Shown here in pieces: positions 53,311 to 63,728 of a stretch of DNA of 64,000 bases; the stretch's first letter is position 1; every line of letters starts with the position of its first letter. Location: assembly GCA_940337035.1 (NCBI GenBank), contig CALNHX010003533.1:83625-147624 (forward strand). The letters are read 5' to 3'. Under the pieces are notes generated by a model that ran no database searches, was not told where the DNA came from, and was given only the letters and a program-made list of their open reading frames with translations. A program made the translations under genes and the position numbers. The stretch comes from Agriotes lineatus (lineage: Eukaryota > Arthropoda > Insecta > Coleoptera > Elateridae).

Positions 53311-55074
53311 CATTATCGAGAACTAATAAAATTGAAAATCTGAAACTTTGGTCATGGATTTTATGTGTAAAAGCGACTACAATTACAATATTTTGACTTG
53401 TCAGACCATTTTTTATTTTCCTTGAATTCCTAGAGTTACATTACCATTTCGTATAGTTTTGGGACTGAATTGGCGAGCCTGCCTGTATATCGGGGTCATC
53501 TTAGCCATAATTTATCGCATAACGCTTTAGCTTCTCGCATCAAAGCATAATTCAGACACGAGCATGGCTTTTGGCTCCATTTAAAGATTTAGCGCACCGG
53601 GCCAATCTTTACATCGTTGTTTCATGCAGCTGCGTGTCTTTCAGTTGTAAGAACGTCTATTTTCAAATTATTCAAAATTTAGCCCATGAGAGTAAGTGAA
53701 ATGCCTATCTTCAAACTTATAAAAGCATTTGTCGATCTCTATTGCAACGAGACGGCCTGGTATCCTATTGGTTACATCTGGCATCAGACAGATGTTTTGG
53801 CGCATAAGCTTTGCGTGGCGTCAGTTGGGAGCTAGGATCTGACACGAGCGGTCGTGTTGCAGAGTGCACGCCAACGGGCGTCCCCTCTCAAGGGATCGCA
53901 ACCGTTGGCGTGTTGCATTATTAGATTTGGGTCCGATGTTTCATTTTGTTCTGTCACAGCGAATATTGATACTGTGAATTTTGTGATTTCAATTCCGACT
54001 GTGAGAGCGTGAGGTGGCTTTCTGTACCGCTGGTGGAGGATGTGTTGCTGCTTGCGTACCCGGATGGTCGTCAGCTTTGCATCAGTGTAGTAGGGCCAAG
54101 ATTAGGCCCATTTTTCCCTAAAAGGGGATCAAACTCGCAGAGCTTCCAAAATCCTTGGCCTCGCCGTTTTCTTGTCTCATAAGGGGACATTGATTCAGTC
54201 TTCGCTCCATGAGTGGATGTTTCGCAAGTGATGTCCTGACTCCCACGCCTCCGTTCCTGCATCTGTTGCAGTAGGCACGCTGTTAGCTGCCGTCTCGCCC
54301 ACGCTTGGCAGGTTCCCAACAAAAGGTAGCATGTGTGCATGTAATTTAAATATTTTTGTCGCTAACTTAATGAATTTGGCCGCTAGCATTTATAATTCAT
54401 CACCTGTTGTTTGTGCTGGCTTAATTTGAATATTTTCGTCGGCCGATCAAGGCCTGTTGGATAATTAGATTCACGTAACTGGCTTACCACGGCCTGTTGT
54501 ATATTTAAAAAATATTACGACCACTTATGTATAATTAGAGATAAAACGCCTCGCAGCTGGGGCTCTAGAATAAGGTGTAGTTTAATCTTTGTAGTCCTGT
54601 GTATCACCCAGTTTACATGCATCAGACCAATAGACGAGTATTTGAACTAAGGCCTTATAATTACAACGAATCTGTGCATGCCCTTTTCAGGTTAAGGTTA
54701 TTGCGTAAAGATTTATGTACGGCGAAGCCTGAGCGTTGGAGCGTCACAGGTAAGTTTGGCGACGCTTGCCGCTGCAGCGACGAGGTTCGTGAGGCCGAGT
54801 TCTCGTATTACACCCCGCTTGACCTTCAAGGTTCGGTTAAATGTGGGTTCCCCTGATTGGACCTTGTGGCGCCCTTTTCTTTCGCAACACCCTATATAAA
54901 CCGACCCGCTTGCCCTGTGGTGTACCGTTTTAAGACCACGCCCATCTCCCTAGGCGTATTTGAGCCGCGGCCTTTAGCCTGTTTTATAGCGATTTCCAGG
55001 GTAAGTGTGGACGTTTGATACCATAACAGACTGTGATATCACTCCCCATTTATAGCAAAAGTCGCTGTCAATTT
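53311..55074 (+). repeat. Old retroelement-like repeat B, copy 2
   Basis: Inserted in family A sequence. Parts align to 30428-31105 and to 38940-39480, the two halves flanking the LINE. A TATA-like ctatataaacc at about 54891 followed by a gtaagt donor-like site at about 55000 suggests an LTR/leader. No reading frame has recognised domains, so the element class is open. Confidence 0.5.
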
Positions 55075-55120
55075 TGTTATTTTAAATAGAACACCCGGTA
55101 TATTATTACATTTTTTAATT
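55075..55120 (+). repeat. Family A repeat fragment, split copy (right)
   Basis: attttaaatagaacacccgg tatattattac matches the family A segment following the break at 53310. Confidence 0.6.
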
Positions 55121-55607
55121 ATTTATTTTTCCATTAATTTCATTAATTCTACACATTTTACAGAATCAATTAATTAGAAATAAATAAACCCACAAAAAAC
55201 AGAGCTTGTACGTGGGGTACGTATTGAAGTATTGATGTAATTAGTACCTACCTATACGTAAATAATCTATACATACAAAGTTAAAAGCGAAAACAAATAT
55301 TTAAATGGTTCTGAACATTTCTATGTGATTAAAGTATAGAATTCATTTATAGGTTTTTCAAAGAAAAATTTTTTTACATTCCAACTGTGTAACGACTGAT
55401 TGCCTCGTTAATTCTTGAGGAAGCACTTAATTTATAGATTTTTGGGCAACATTTTTTCAGAAGTTATTGTTTTTAAATAATTATTGATTTTTCCTATTGT
55501 GGAATGTTCATGTTGTATGATTACCATGGAACATTTATGTTTAAACTGTGTAAGCACGATTTGAGGAAATATATTTGCTTTATGTCTAAAAATTTGGCTT
55601 CTGCTGA
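55121..55607. other. AT-rich noncoding
   Basis: Nothing recognised. Confidence 0.5.
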
Positions 55608-55890
55608 AAAATCACAAGAATAAACACCTACTTCCGATTATGCAATCAAAAGCTTGCTCTCTCATCTACATAGTACACAAACCTTATATATGAAGTTTCA
55701 ACGCCATACCTCTTTTCGTCTTTGAGATATTCTGTTCACAGACACACACACAGCAGACAGAACAATGACCAAAAACATGTGTTTTGGGTTCAGGGGACTC
55801 GAAAACGTGAAGATCTGTTGAAAACTCAATTTTGAATTTTTGGGGTGAATCCAATACTTCCTTTATCGTAAAAGAAAGTAAAAGATTCAG
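55608..55890 (-). repeat. Family A repeat, inverted partial copy
   Basis: Complement of the first 280 bp of family A: cacctacttccgattatgca, gaagtttcaacgccatacct and gaagatctgttgaaaactca all match with few differences. Confidence 0.75.
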
Positions 55891-55904
55891 TTACTTCAAC
55901 TACA

Positions 55905-56530
55905 AAAAAAAATATTGATGTACGAATGAACCTTGTTTTGGTGGAGCTGTAAGGGTCTTCGTGATCTTATTTGCTAGTGTTTCATCTACATTATTATAAA
56001 AATAATTTAATACATTAGCTGTTTGCATTTTATTATGAGCTATTTCATTATTTTCAATTTTTATTTTTTCAATTACATTATTTGAACGTGTGTTATTAAT
56101 AAGTTCATTAACTGTGTTCCATAAGAGTCTACTATTACTTATGTTTTTACTAATTTTCATTCGATAATAATTTAACTTAGTATTTTTTTATAGTTGATTC
56201 AACGTATTTCTGTAGGTACTTCTGATCTCTCATATTAATGGAGTTAATGAGCACGTGATTTATCCAGTCCGTTCTTTTGATCTGACATTTTATTTGTTTG
56301 ACTATTTTTGTATTAGGTTTTAAGTTAGTTAATGTATCTAGAAAACAATTTCATCATTTCATCAATATCTATTTCATATATTTCAGCCCACGAGAGATTT
56401 TGTAAATCTGATTTTAGTTTATCACAATTCAAGAATTGAAAATGTTTCCTTTTTGTATAATATGTATTATTTATTACATCTATTTTGATTATGTTTATTA
56501 TTACAGCTGGGTATTGTAAATAACTATGTC
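55905..56530 (-). pseudogene. LINE ORF2 endonuclease-RT linker
   Basis: Minus-strand sense from 56530 down reads YPAVIINIIKIDVINNTYYT, KLKSDLQNLSWAEIYEIDID, NTKIVKQIKCQIKRTDWINH, INMRDQKYLQKYVESTIKK and RLLWNTVNELINN with a few stops and shifts. This is the end of the APE endonuclease and the linker before RT of a CR1/Nimb-like LINE. The upstream endonuclease part is at 63790-64000, on the far side of the inserted Penelope-like element. Confidence 0.65.
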
Positions 56531-56582
56531 TTTAGGAAAATTAGGCAGCCAATTTTTTTCTTCTTTATACATTTATTTAACG

Positions 56583-56609
56583 TTTCATCAGATTAGCTGA
56601 CTTCTTCAG
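56583..56609 (-). ncRNA. Hammerhead-like core, left terminus
   Basis: Minus strand: CTGAAGA (56609-56603), a stem II with GTCAGC facing CTGAT, then GAAAC (56586-56582). It fits the CUGANGA...GAAA consensus; stem II is weakened (TAATCTGAT) relative to the right copy. Confidence 0.5.
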
Positions 56610-56631
56610 AGATATACAGTATATCAGTATA

Positions 56632-57631
56632 CAGGGTGAGGCACATAAAGTGTTACAGAGCAATAGCACTCAAACTATTGATCACATCCAAAAATGTTTC
56701 AGACAAAAGTTTCAGTGTTCGAGAAGGCGGTCATATCGGACCATCCTATTTTTTCATCGGTGGATGTGCTGAAGCTAGGTCAAGGTCAACTCCACTTTTT
56801 TGAATTGAACCATGTATTTTTCTTTTGATGACATTATTACCGATTTGAAGACGAATTCAGGGACCTGCAACACAAGGTCATTCTAGTCACGCAAAGTATG
56901 AAAATAGTCGAAAAATCGAAAAATGCAACAGTGCAACAAACACGAGTCAACACGACGGTGCACCACTCCATTATGCTCTGTGTTTAAGACAAGTGATGAA
57001 TGAGATTTTTGGCGAAAAGTGGATAGGATGAGGCAGTCCTGTAGCTTGGCCACCTCGTTCGCCAGATCTAACATCACCAGATGACTTTTTATGAGATTTT
57101 GTCAAAGATCGCGTAATGGCAGTAGCACCTACCACGCCTGACGACATGAAAGACAGAATACGCCGAGCATGTACCGAAATTACACCACAAATGTTGGCTG
57201 AAGTTAGACGGTCTTTTCATCAGCGGATGAACAAGTGCTTACAAGTCGAGGGTCATCACTTCGAGCATCTTCTGTAGGTAGACCCAAACCAAGGTTAGTA
57301 GATCCTTTGAAAGTGATTATTCCGATATTTTTCGATTTTTCGACTATCTTCATACTTTGCGTGACTAGCGAGGTGACTAGAATGACTTTGTGTTGCAGGT
57401 CGCTGAATTAGTCTTAAAATCGGTAATAATGTAATTGAAAAAAAAATACATAGTTCCATTTAAAAAAGTGGAGTTGACCTTGACGTAGCTTCAGCGCCTC
57501 CACCAATAAAAAAATAGGGTGGTCCAGTATGACGGCCTTCTCGAACACTGAAACTTTTGTCTGAAACATTTTTGGATATGATCAATAGTTTGAGTGCTAT
57601 TGCTCTGTAACAGTTTATGTGCCTCACCCTG
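56632..57631 (+). mobile_element. Mariner-type element, 1000 bp, decayed
   Basis: Inverted ends CAGGGTGAGGCACATAAA (56632; complement ending 57631) with similarity extending well inside, flanked by TA (56630-56631, 57632-57633). The plus strand around 56935-57275 encodes transposase remnants HYALCVRQVMNEIFGEKWIG, VAWPPRSPDL, PTTPDDMKDRIRRACTEI and VEGHHFEHLL, the C-terminal half of the DUF4817/DDE_3 mariner branch, with stops. Confidence 0.8.
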
Positions 57632-57975
57632 TATAATAAGCTAAAAACAAAAATGAGTTTTAGGTTAGATAGTTAAAACAATGCATACTTATTCTTACCT
57701 CATGTGATATCAACTGAATTTTTTTTGGATTATAATGTTATAAATGGTTAAAACTAATAATTATTACAATATCGATTGGAAAGATATTTAAAATGAATGT
57801 AGAAATTAAAATTTGTAAAATGTCAGATGTCAATTTTGAAATCTAAACATTTCAGAAGGATATCTTGATATTAATAATAATTTTATTTTAAATTAATTAT
57901 ATAAGATTATTTAGAGAAGGTTATAGTAAATAGAATGAAGATTATCTATGTCAGTTTTGTAATTAATAGAATAAC

Positions 57976-58168
57976 CAATACATTAAAAATCTAATTTACA
58001 TTTCAATACCATATATACCAAAACTGTCACTACGTTTAAGTAAAATATTAACAAACAAAAACAATTTTAATATCTCTTTTAAAAATTACAATACAATAAG
58101 AAATAATTTTTTTAACAAACTAAAAGATAAAATGAAAACAATTCAATCTGAATCAAATATTGTTTATA
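57976..58168 (+). pseudogene. Penelope-like linker and GIY-YIG start
   Basis: Frame reads IPYIPKLSLRLSKILTNKN, NISFKNYNTIRNNFFNKLKD and QSESNIVY, the conserved approach to the GIY-YIG endonuclease (relatives have SNVVY followed by a Cys-containing strand). Cut at TA 58167-58168; the domain continues at 60450. Confidence 0.7.
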
Positions 58169-60449
58169 GAAAAGGCAAGGAGCCAGTTTATGCACGTCAT
58201 CAACAAGTCATGATGTCACATATTTATTCCGTTTACGCTAGGTTTAAAAACGACTTAAATAAATCACAATGGTATGCAACCCACCAAACAGTATTCAACC
58301 GACTAACCAGTATGCAACCCAACAAACAGTATTCACCCATCAAACAGTAAAATTTATAAATTGCAATTATTATTGTGCATCAGATTACAACGTGATTATT
58401 ATTTATTTAAATTGATCTAATTTATGAATTGATTAAAATAACTTAAAACGAACATTGACAAAACAGTAAAAATGTAAATTTATTTCAATACACTTGAAAC
58501 TCAGCAAACTAATTATCTACAATATAATATAATAATTAATCGCTATCACAAGTGTCATCAGATTCTTCGTCGTTGACTTCTATTATTATTGGGGCAATGT
58601 CTTCTACATCAAAACCCACTTCCCTGTCCCACCACTTCTGTATAATGCCCTCTGCATGTGTAACGCAATTTGACCACGTTTCAGCTGTTACTTTACTTAA
58701 CGCTTCTTGCCACATATTTAGGGTATTTTCTACGCCGTACCCATGTTCACCTATATGTTTATTATAATAGGTTTTGGCAATCCCCCACACATTTTCTATG
58801 GGGTTGAAAATGCAATGGTAGGGAGGAAGTCTGAGTACAGTATGTCCATACTGTTCCGCAAGGTTGTCTGCGACATACGTTTTTGGAGGTTTGTGCCTGA
58901 AAAAAATTTGTTAGTACTTGAGCACACAGAATTCACTTAATATACTTACTGTGCAACCAACTGCAATAATTCCATTTTTAACACATTCCCCTCAATATTC
59001 ACTGACCGGCTTGTTAACCAATCAATAATGTCTTGTTTTTTCCAACTAGCATTGGGTGTTTTATCGGCCAATGTGCTATGATAACTTGCGTTATCCATAA
59101 CAATAATTGAGGGCTCCTCCAAATTTTTCAAAAGCTGATCTTCAAACCATTTTAAAAAAACTTCCTGATTCATTTCCCCGTGGTAATCCGGGTTTTTTGT
59201 GCTCGATGTAAAAATCAATGAAGCACCAGGAATAAATCCATCTCTGTTGCCAGCATGAAGAACGATATATCTAAGAAAATAGATAAATAATATTATTTAA
59301 ATACTGTTAAACTTACAATGCTAACCTTTTTCCATCTGATTTTATTTTTTTAACGCTGTTTTTACTATCATCTTGCCATGATCTAGAAACAGTGCCATTT
59401 TCAAAAATCCACGTTTCGTCTAAATATACAAATTGTGAAGGTTTTTCCTGGTGCAGATTTTTAATGTATTTTCTTAGAAACTCCACTCTGCGGAAAGCAA
59501 TGTGATCCAACTCCATGAGCCCTCTGCGTGGATCATCCTTTTTCCAGCGGAATCCTATATCTTTCAGGACCTTTCCTAACGAAGATATTCCTCCCTTGAA
59601 AACATCTCTTTCCTTCAAAACTCGCAATAGAGATGCCCGAGTAATATGTTGTTCTAACAAAAAATTATTCTTACTTGTAATGTTCAGCAAAAGAGAGTAA
59701 ATGATTCACTTACTGTTTTGGTACATTTCATAAACCACATTTCTTATGGCTACTTGGTCGAAATCGTCAACGTCCACTACGGGTTTGGTTCTAAGCTTTT
59801 TCCGCTTCGGACTTTTGATAAGTTCATTTGCCTTTATTGTCTGTGCAACCGAACTAACGGTTGGTAGACATATTTGCAAGGCATTTGCAACTCTCTATAA
59901 TAAATAAAACACTATAATGTAATAATACAATAATTATACGTTGTTTAACAAACCTCTTGGACAGCAGCTAAAGGAATTAAGGGGCCTCCATTGTCGCGTT
60001 CCCGCTCAAAATAGCTTAGTAGGGAGGCTATAAGCTGTTTTGACTGCTTACATAGGGCTTTCGGCATTATTTCCACAACACAAAACACGTAAACGCAATA
60101 ACTAACTTTGAAAAAGCACTACTAACAATCCACGTACGATCTCAATTAGTTAGGTTAGAAACACAAAACAGTAACTAAATACTATGTAAACCAAATACGA
60201 TGTCACACCAACCTAAGAGCGGAAAATTTGGCAATAAAAATCAATTTGTTCGTTATAAATCGATAAAACTTCAAAATATTAACAGATTCATTAAATATAT
60301 GGTTTTATTTTTAAAGTTGATACAAAAGTAATTCTTTTCGACGAATTATTTATAAAAACTAAATCTTATTTTTATTTATTTGGGGTTAGCGTTGAATGAC
60401 CCTGCAAAAGTGCATTGATGACGTGCATAAACTGGCTCGTTGCCTTTCC
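58169..60449 (-). mobile_element. IS630/Tc1-type DDE transposon, apparently complete
   Basis: 2281 bp; ends GAAAAGGCAAGGAGCCAGTT (58169) and the complement of AACTGGCTCGTTGCCTTTCC (to 60449) are inverted over about 38 bp with few mismatches, flanked by TA (58167-58168, 60450-60451). Four degenerate 19 bp direct repeats (tatgcaacccaccaaacag type, 58273-58347) lie near the left end. The minus strand encodes a spliced transposase. Confidence 0.85.
58536..60067 (-). CDS. DDE_3-type transposase, multi-exon
   Basis: Minus-strand exons: 59954-60067, 59715-59894, 59326-59675, 58950-59270 and 58536-58896, joining to about 441 residues. MPKALCKQSKQLIAS starts exon 1; exon 2 holds a helix-turn-helix-like VANALQICLPTVSSVAQ. 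Catalytic triad: Asp in FVYLDETWIF, Asp in IIVMDNASYHS, Glu in CIFNPIENVWG. The block TPNASWKKQDIIDWL between the second Asp and the Glu is typical of an arthropod IS630/Tc1-like group. Acidic C-terminus. Introns of 59, about 39, 55 and 53 nt use GT-AG except the second, where the repeat ACAGTAAG/ACAAGTAAG makes the junction ambiguous (GT-AA or other); this could be a small lesion. No other break seen, so it may still be active or was until recently. Confidence 0.8.
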
Positions 60450-60578
60450 TATACCAAATTAATTGTAATAATTGCAATGCTAAATATATAGGACAAATGA
60501 AACAAAATCTTAAAAAAAGAATAACTCAACATAGAAATTCTATAAAAACAAAAATGTTAAGCCCAAATAAACCAAATA
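60450..60578 (+). pseudogene. GIY-YIG endonuclease, central part
   Basis: YQINCNNCNAKYIGQ, then KKRITQHRNSIK: the YIG half of the GIY-YIG motif and the catalytic Arg/His helix of the Penelope-type nuclease. The frame starting at 60440 borrows its first codons from the inserted transposon end. Interrupted at TA 60577-60578. Confidence 0.8.
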
Positions 60579-61711
60579 CAGTGAAATCTCCCTTACCGGA
60601 CACCTCTAATAAGCGGACACCTCTCTTACACGGACATTTTGTTGGGAACCAACTTGCTTGCATTAACTTTACTAATAGCATTTTCTCTAATAAACGGACA
60701 CTCTCTTAAACTGACACGGACACCATTTTTCGACAATTTTTAGACTGTGAATCTCTCTTGTACGGACACTTCAAAATGCAGGCCCAGCTAATGGCGTCAA
60801 AACAATCCACAAATCCAACATTTAATGATCATGTTGTTAAATTATCGAATTCTTTTGCAATACGGGCGGTATTAAGTCAACTCAAATCAGCATTATGACC
60901 GCAGGAAATTCGACACTTTCATTACCCTATGCACGATATTACAAAACAGTCCATGTCACCCAATTTTAGAGGCCTGCAATTCAAAACTACTTTGCCTTTT
61001 GCGTGGGCAGCCCATTATGATAAAAATAAAAATAGGAAAAATTTTTCCTGCTTGCTTTTATGGAAAGACAGAACAAGAAAACTAAGCCCAGGGCCGTCCC
61101 GAGACCGTGGAGCCTGCGGGTATCAAGTTAAGCCGCTGTAATCAATTCGAACCAGAGGACGATTTACCCTTATCAATAATGACTGAACTGTATAGGAATA
61201 TCCCAGAAATCGAAAATGTCGACCCTGACGAATTTATAAACACTGACAAAGAAATAATCCTGGAAGATGATGTAACCGAAATTTCAGGTGAATCAGCTGC
61301 CGTTGATATGCAGTTGGCAGAATTAGAAAACGATGGCGACTTAGAAATTTGTGAGAATGTAATCAAGAGACCTACATGGAAGCATTAACAGTGAATAATT
61401 TTAAATGCTTTGCTAAAGAACGTAACGACTTTAAAGTATTCAAACTGTCAAAATATTTAGAAATACATGGGGAAAGTATAATAAGCAGTCAGAAAAAACC
61501 CTTACGTCAATCGAGTATTTTAGATTTTGTAACAACTATTACATAACTTTGTTTCAATTATTTTATTATTCTTATTAATTGTTAGCGCGTATACCTTTGC
61601 ATAATACGACTTTTTTAAACATAAAAATGGATTTTTCCCTTAAGCGGACGCCTCTAATAACCGGACAAAAACTTTGGCACCGTGCGTGTCCGCTTATGGG
61701 AGATTTCACTG
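60579..61711 (+). mobile_element. Tigger/pogo-like element, non-autonomous
   Basis: Ends CAGTGAAATCTCCC (60579) and GGGAGATTTCACTG (to 61711) are inverted; tandem cggacacctctaataagcgg-like repeats follow at both ends; target TA duplicated (60577-60578, 61712-61713). The ends match the pogo/Tigger style. Confidence 0.85.
61107..61545 (+). pseudogene. Tigger-type transposase C-terminal remnant
   Basis: Frame 61107-61388 reads NIPEIENVDPDEFINTDKEI and AVDMQLAELENDGDLEICEN; further, in other frames, NFKCFAKERNDFKVF and SSILDFVTTIT, like the acidic C-terminal tail of Tigger transposases. No DDE residues remain. A stretch at about 60930-61060 (TLPFAWAAHYDKNKNR) may be a second fragment. Confidence 0.5.
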
Positions 61712-61713
61712 TA

Positions 61714-61811
61714 CTGATCTCTCTGACCATGCAGTTGGTAATTATCATAATTTTAATTTTGACTCACCTAAAATATTTCAAAAAGAAAATATTCTACAAA
61801 AACGCCTTATA
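61714..61811 (+). pseudogene. GIY-YIG endonuclease, C-terminal part
   Basis: DLSDHAVGNYHNFNFDSPKI then QKENILQKRL continues the nuclease after the Tigger insertion, in frame with 60450-60578 if one TA copy is counted. Interrupted again at TA 61810-61811. Confidence 0.75.
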
Positions 61812-62564
61812 CCGTCTGTTCTATAAAAAAGGCCCCGCCTTCTAGCTACTTTATTATTTATTTTAGACCCAATAAACCTTATATCAAATCAAATGGCACA
61901 TAAAAACCTACATTTTAACACTATCAAAATTTTTTTATCTTCAATTGTTTCAGAGTGGTGACGTCACGTGCATTTTTTTTAAATGACACTGTATATATTT
62001 TTTGACATTTTCTGGTAGAGTTTTTTTTTCTCTTTTCAACAATATAAATATTTTATGCCCTTACATAAGAAAATTTTCGAGAAAAATTAAAAAACTTTTT
62101 TATCGGTGGGAGGCCACCATACAAAACTACAAACAAAAGTGTAACTCAGAAAAACAAAATAATAAACACTTTAGATTATTCTGAAATCTGACAGTTAAAG
62201 CATTTGGCTACTATTTGTTTTGTTTTTCTGAGTTACACTTTTGCTTACAGTTTTGTATCATGGCCTCCCACTGTGAAAAAGTTATGTAATTTTTCACGAA
62301 AATTTTTTTATGCAAGTGCATGAAATATTTATATTGTTGAAAAGAGAAAAACAACCTCTACCAGAAAATGTCAAAAAATATATACCGTGTCATTTAAAAA
62401 AATTGCACGTGACGTCACCACTCTGAAACAATTGAAGATACATTTTTTTTGATAGTGTTAAAATGTAGGTTTTTATGTGCCATTTGATTTGATATAAGGT
62501 TTATTGGGTCTAAAATAAATAATAAAGTAGCTAGAACGCGGGGCCTTTTTTATAGAACAGACTG
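61812..62564. mobile_element. 753 bp foldback MITE, TA target
   Basis: Arms of about 345 bp are near-perfect inverted repeats (for example aaggtttattgggtctaaaa on one side and its complement on the other) around a loop of about 55 bp near 62190. Ends CCGTCTGTTC / GAACAGACTG sit in duplicated TA (61810-61811, 62565-62566). Noncoding. Confidence 0.88.
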
Positions 62565-62566
62565 TA

Positions 62567-62659
62567 TATGAAATGATTGAAATAAAAAAAACTCCAAATT
62601 CCATTAATTACAAAACTGACATAGATAATCTTCATTCTATTTACTATAACCTTCTCTAA
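62567..62659 (+). pseudogene. GIY-YIG endonuclease, last segment
   Basis: EMIEIKKTPNSINYKTDIDN then LHSIYYNLL and a stop at 62657-62659: the usual C-terminal helix and end of Penelope-type nucleases. The same codons from 62610 on are duplicated, inverted, at about 57925-57975. Confidence 0.7.
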
Positions 62660-62869
62660 ATAATCTTATACAATTAATTTAAAAATAAATATTATTAACA
62701 TCAAGATATCCCATACAATAGAAATATTTTTTTTATCAAGATATCCTTCACAAATGTTTAGATTTCAAAATTGACATCTGACATTTTACAAATTTTAATT
62801 TCTACATTCATTTTAAATATCTGTCCAATCAATATTGTTAGAATTATTAGTTTTAACCATTTATAACAT

Positions 62870-63570
62870 GGCACTCTTTTAGTTTACACCCCCACATACA
62901 CCTGGTTTACGATTTTTGTATTTCGCTTAAATGTGGGGGTGTAAACTAAAATAATGTTTACGGGCACCTTATTTAGTTTATACCCCACCTACACCTGGTT
63001 TACAATTTTTGTATTTCGTTTAAATGGGGGGGAGTAAACTAAAATAAGGTTTACGGCAGATTATTTAGTTTACACCCCCACCTACACCTGGTTTACGATT
63101 TTTCTATTTTGCTTAAATGTGGGGGTGTAAACTAAAATAATGTTTACGGGCAGCTTATTTATTTTACACCCCACTTTTTTCCATTGTTTTGTATTGAAGC
63201 ATTATGATTTTAATTGCGAGATTAGGTTAGGTGAGTTTAGGTTAGGATAGGATAGGTTAGGCTAGGTTAGGTTAGGTAAGGTACATTGGCGTGTTGTGCC
63301 TGGTGTGCGCTCACGGCGGTAGGTGGCACTGGTGGTGTATTGGCTTGTTACATTCTCTTTAACAGAAGTTTATAAACGTGAATAATTTGTTTTACTTAAT
63401 TTTCAATAAAAAGTTTGGGGTGTAAACTAATTTAGTTTACACCCCCACATACAACTGATTTCTGATTTTTCTATTTAGCTTAAGTGTGGGGGTGTAAACT
63501 AAAAAAGTACCCATAGACTATAATTTAGTTTACACTCCCTAAATATGGGGGTGTAAACTAAAAAAGTACC
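62870..63570. mobile_element. Element of tandem palindromes, 8 bp duplication
   Basis: Flanked by TATAACAT (62862-62869, 63571-63578). Ends GGCACTCTTTTAGTTTACAC and the complement GGTACTTTTTTAGTTTACAC are inverted repeats. Inside, units of 92-94 bp start at 62881, 62975, 63067 and 63161; each opens with agtttacacccccac and closes with gtgggggtgtaaact, so each can form a hairpin. Further units lie at about 63432 and 63527. A TTAGG-rich segment fills the loop of the fourth. An 8 bp target fits hAT, P or Merlin classes; the class is unresolved. Confidence 0.75.
63221..63283 (+). repeat. Degenerate (TTAGG)n-like tract
   Basis: About ten partly degenerate copies of ttagg/gatagg/gctagg (attaggttaggtgagtttag, then gttaggataggataggttag). 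TTAGG is the telomere unit of many insects; here it is internal to a mobile element. Confidence 0.65.
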
Positions 63571-63701
63571 TATAACATTATAATCAAAAAAATTTTCAGT
63601 TGATATTACATGAGGTAAGAATAAGTATGCATTGTTTTAACTATCTAACCTAAAACTCATTTTCGTTTTTAGCTTATTATATACTAATATATTATGTATT
63701 T

Positions 63702-63728
63702 CTGAAGAAGTCAGCTAAGCTGATGAAA
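63702..63728 (+). ncRNA. Hammerhead-like core, right terminus
   Basis: CTGAAGA (63702-63708), stem II GTCAGC/GCTGAT with loop TAA, GAAA (63725-63728). Followed by C and a possible two-pair stem III closing on GTA. Stem I is not evident by eye. Confidence 0.5.

Larger units (their letters stand above)
56531..57975 (-). repeat. Inverted terminal copy of Penelope-like element
   Basis: Complement of 62610-63785 apart from nested insertions: for example gattatctatgtcagttttg and atttaacgtttcatcag match the right side. It stops within the sequence coding the GIY-YIG C-terminus. Confidence 0.75.

Noticed and set aside
61814..62562. Foldback arms as Penelope terminal repeats
   Set aside because: They interrupt the GIY-YIG frame, which resumes after a duplicated TA, so they belong to a separate MITE.
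62881..63160. Palindromic units as a CRISPR or attachment-site array
   Set aside because: Spacers are as conserved as the arms and the array lies within a target-duplication-flanked mobile element.
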